A stretch of 64,000 nucleotides of DNA, from assembly GCA_034008185.1 (NCBI GenBank), contig CM067082.1, positions 83,141,684-83,205,683 on the forward strand. The letters run 5' to 3'. The DNA is from Gorsachius magnificus (lineage: Eukaryota; Chordata; Aves; Pelecaniformes; Ardeidae). The notes under the pieces were generated by a model, which was not told the DNA's origin, made no database searches, and was given only the letters and a program-made list of their open reading frames with translations. Position 1 is the stretch's first letter. Every line of letters starts with the position of its first letter. The translations under genes were made by a program, and so were the position numbers. Of the stretch, positions 63,108-64,000 are shown one piece after another.

Positions 63108-64000
63108 GTAAGTATGTTTTTTCTTGGGCCTGTGAAATATACATCAGTGAGGGAATTGGGGCAGGAATTGGACCTTGAGATAGAAGACTGATTTTCAGAA
63201 TTAGAAGATGAGCCTTTTTCTTCTGGCCAGTTCTTCCCTGTTTCCTTTTGTAGAGTTACTTTTTTTTTTTTTTTTAGTGCTAAAACCAAAATGTGCCTTT
63301 ATAGTTAAAGGAAAAGAGCTTCCCTGATTTAAAGATTTCCTATCTTATAGTGATACAACACGATGATTCAAATGTGCACCAGTATGAGACGTGTACAGAA
63401 GTTCCTTTCTGGGTGTGTCTGTGTCACAGGCCTGTCAGAGGTGACTGTTTGATGCCTCACTCACCAGTATGGCAGCTGCTCCTGCAGCTCATCATTGCTC
63501 TCCACAGTTCCTGGCTGCTGCAGGGATGTCTGCAGTTGCCATTTGAATGGACCTCCCTTTTAATGAGGGAGGTGGGAAGAGGAAAGTAACGGAAAAGGGG
63601 GTATTGGAGTTTGTTTCACAATTTAAGGACTGAATCAGGAAACACTTTATACATGTGCTTAATGTCTGTCTTATTTAAGGAATTACTTATCTGCATGTTG
63701 AAGTGATAAACTTACTCATTAGAAAAGCCTGCTTAAAGCACTCTAAGCTGTTGAGGGTGATCGTAACAATTAGTGAGTTAACCTGGGCAAGTGGCCATCA
63801 ACTTGAAAGTTTCATCAACCATTAGTTACTCCCATTGTGCACCTGAATGTAACTCGCAGGTATGGTTAAATAAGTGTGATTTATTGAAAAGCCTTCTTTG
63901 TAAAGCTGTGTTCTCCATTTAGCTGTAAATGAAATTGGTGCAGAATGCATGATTTTGATCACAAAACCTTTTTTGTGCCTCAGTTCAGTGATGGCATTGT
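63108..64000 (+). other. Intron 8 of PHLPP1, left part
   Basis: Starts with the donor gtaagt and runs off the window. It holds a T-run at 63260-63275 and otherwise unique AT-rich sequence. The next expected exon, which in mammals continues with an N-R-L-E-N-V-P-like repeat, was looked for and is not present before 64000. Confidence 0.85.

Larger units (their letters stand above)
1..64000 (+). other. PHLPP1: PHLPP1 gene, partial (intron 1 to intron 8)
   Basis: Seven exons with compatible splice phases encode a PH domain followed by leucine-rich repeats. The peptide matches PHLPP1 as I recall it from mammals nearly residue for residue, for example [32 protein letters not shown] and [14 protein letters not shown]. 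From the family, PHLPP1 is a PP2C-type Ser/Thr phosphatase that removes the hydrophobic-motif phosphate of Akt (Ser473 in human Akt1) and of PKC isoforms; the PH and LRR parts guide membrane and substrate contact. The catalytic domain is not in this window. No start codon, stop codon or UTR of the main transcript is visible. Assigning everything left of 29142 to intron 1 is inference, because the preceding exon is not seen. PHLPP2 is the only close alternative, but the exon 3 and exon 4 residues fit PHLPP1. Confidence 0.93.

Noticed and set aside
63108..64000. Search for the next PHLPP1 LRR exon
   Set aside because: No segment with acceptor, donor and the expected repeat was found, so the window ends in the intron.
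1..64000. CRISPR arrays, operons, bacterial or phage defence systems, integrons
   Set aside because: The sequence is vertebrate nuclear DNA; no spaced direct-repeat arrays or prokaryotic gene structure are present.

Overview
The window is vertebrate, almost certainly bird, genomic DNA. The evidence is an intron-rich gene on the + strand, CR1 LINE fragments whose 3' ends carry the CR1-type ATTCTGTG octamer repeat, and a solo-LTR-like element of a family I recall from bird genomes. I cannot name the species.

The only protein-coding gene I can support is PHLPP1 (PH domain and leucine-rich-repeat protein phosphatase 1), on the + strand and partial at both ends. Seven coding exons are visible: 29142-29338, 31368-31493, 46738-46904, 58261-58407, 58943-59173, 61193-61395 and 63047-63107. 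They total 1132 nt and join in one frame, giving 376 complete codons plus 2 nt at each end. The first two encode the PH domain and the other five encode the first part of the leucine-rich-repeat array. If one large exon precedes them, as I recall for the mammalian gene, these are exons 2-8. The rest of the repeats, the PP2C-type phosphatase domain and the C-terminal tail lie to the right of the window; the N-terminal region lies to the left.

Layout: 1-29141 is read as intron 1. It has a CpG-rich patch at 200-440, a CT/AT/GT microsatellite, a G-run pair, a long imperfect hairpin at 23778-23884 and a CR1 scrap. Intron 2 (29339-31367) holds a sense CR1 3' end. Intron 3 (31494-46737) holds a CpG-dense block with a TATA box at 35560-35775, an LTR at 36015-36977 and a perfect 20-bp palindrome at 45606-45625. 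Intron 4 (46905-58260) holds homopolymer tracts and a well-preserved antisense CR1 at 54694-55170. Introns 5-8 are shorter and mostly featureless; intron 5 appears to use a GC donor.

I found no undescribed multi-gene system. The most interesting items are the GC-AG intron with a competing in-frame GT-AG pair, the precursor-like hairpin in intron 1, and the possible internal promoter between the PH and LRR exons. All functional readings of non-coding sequence are inference from sequence alone.
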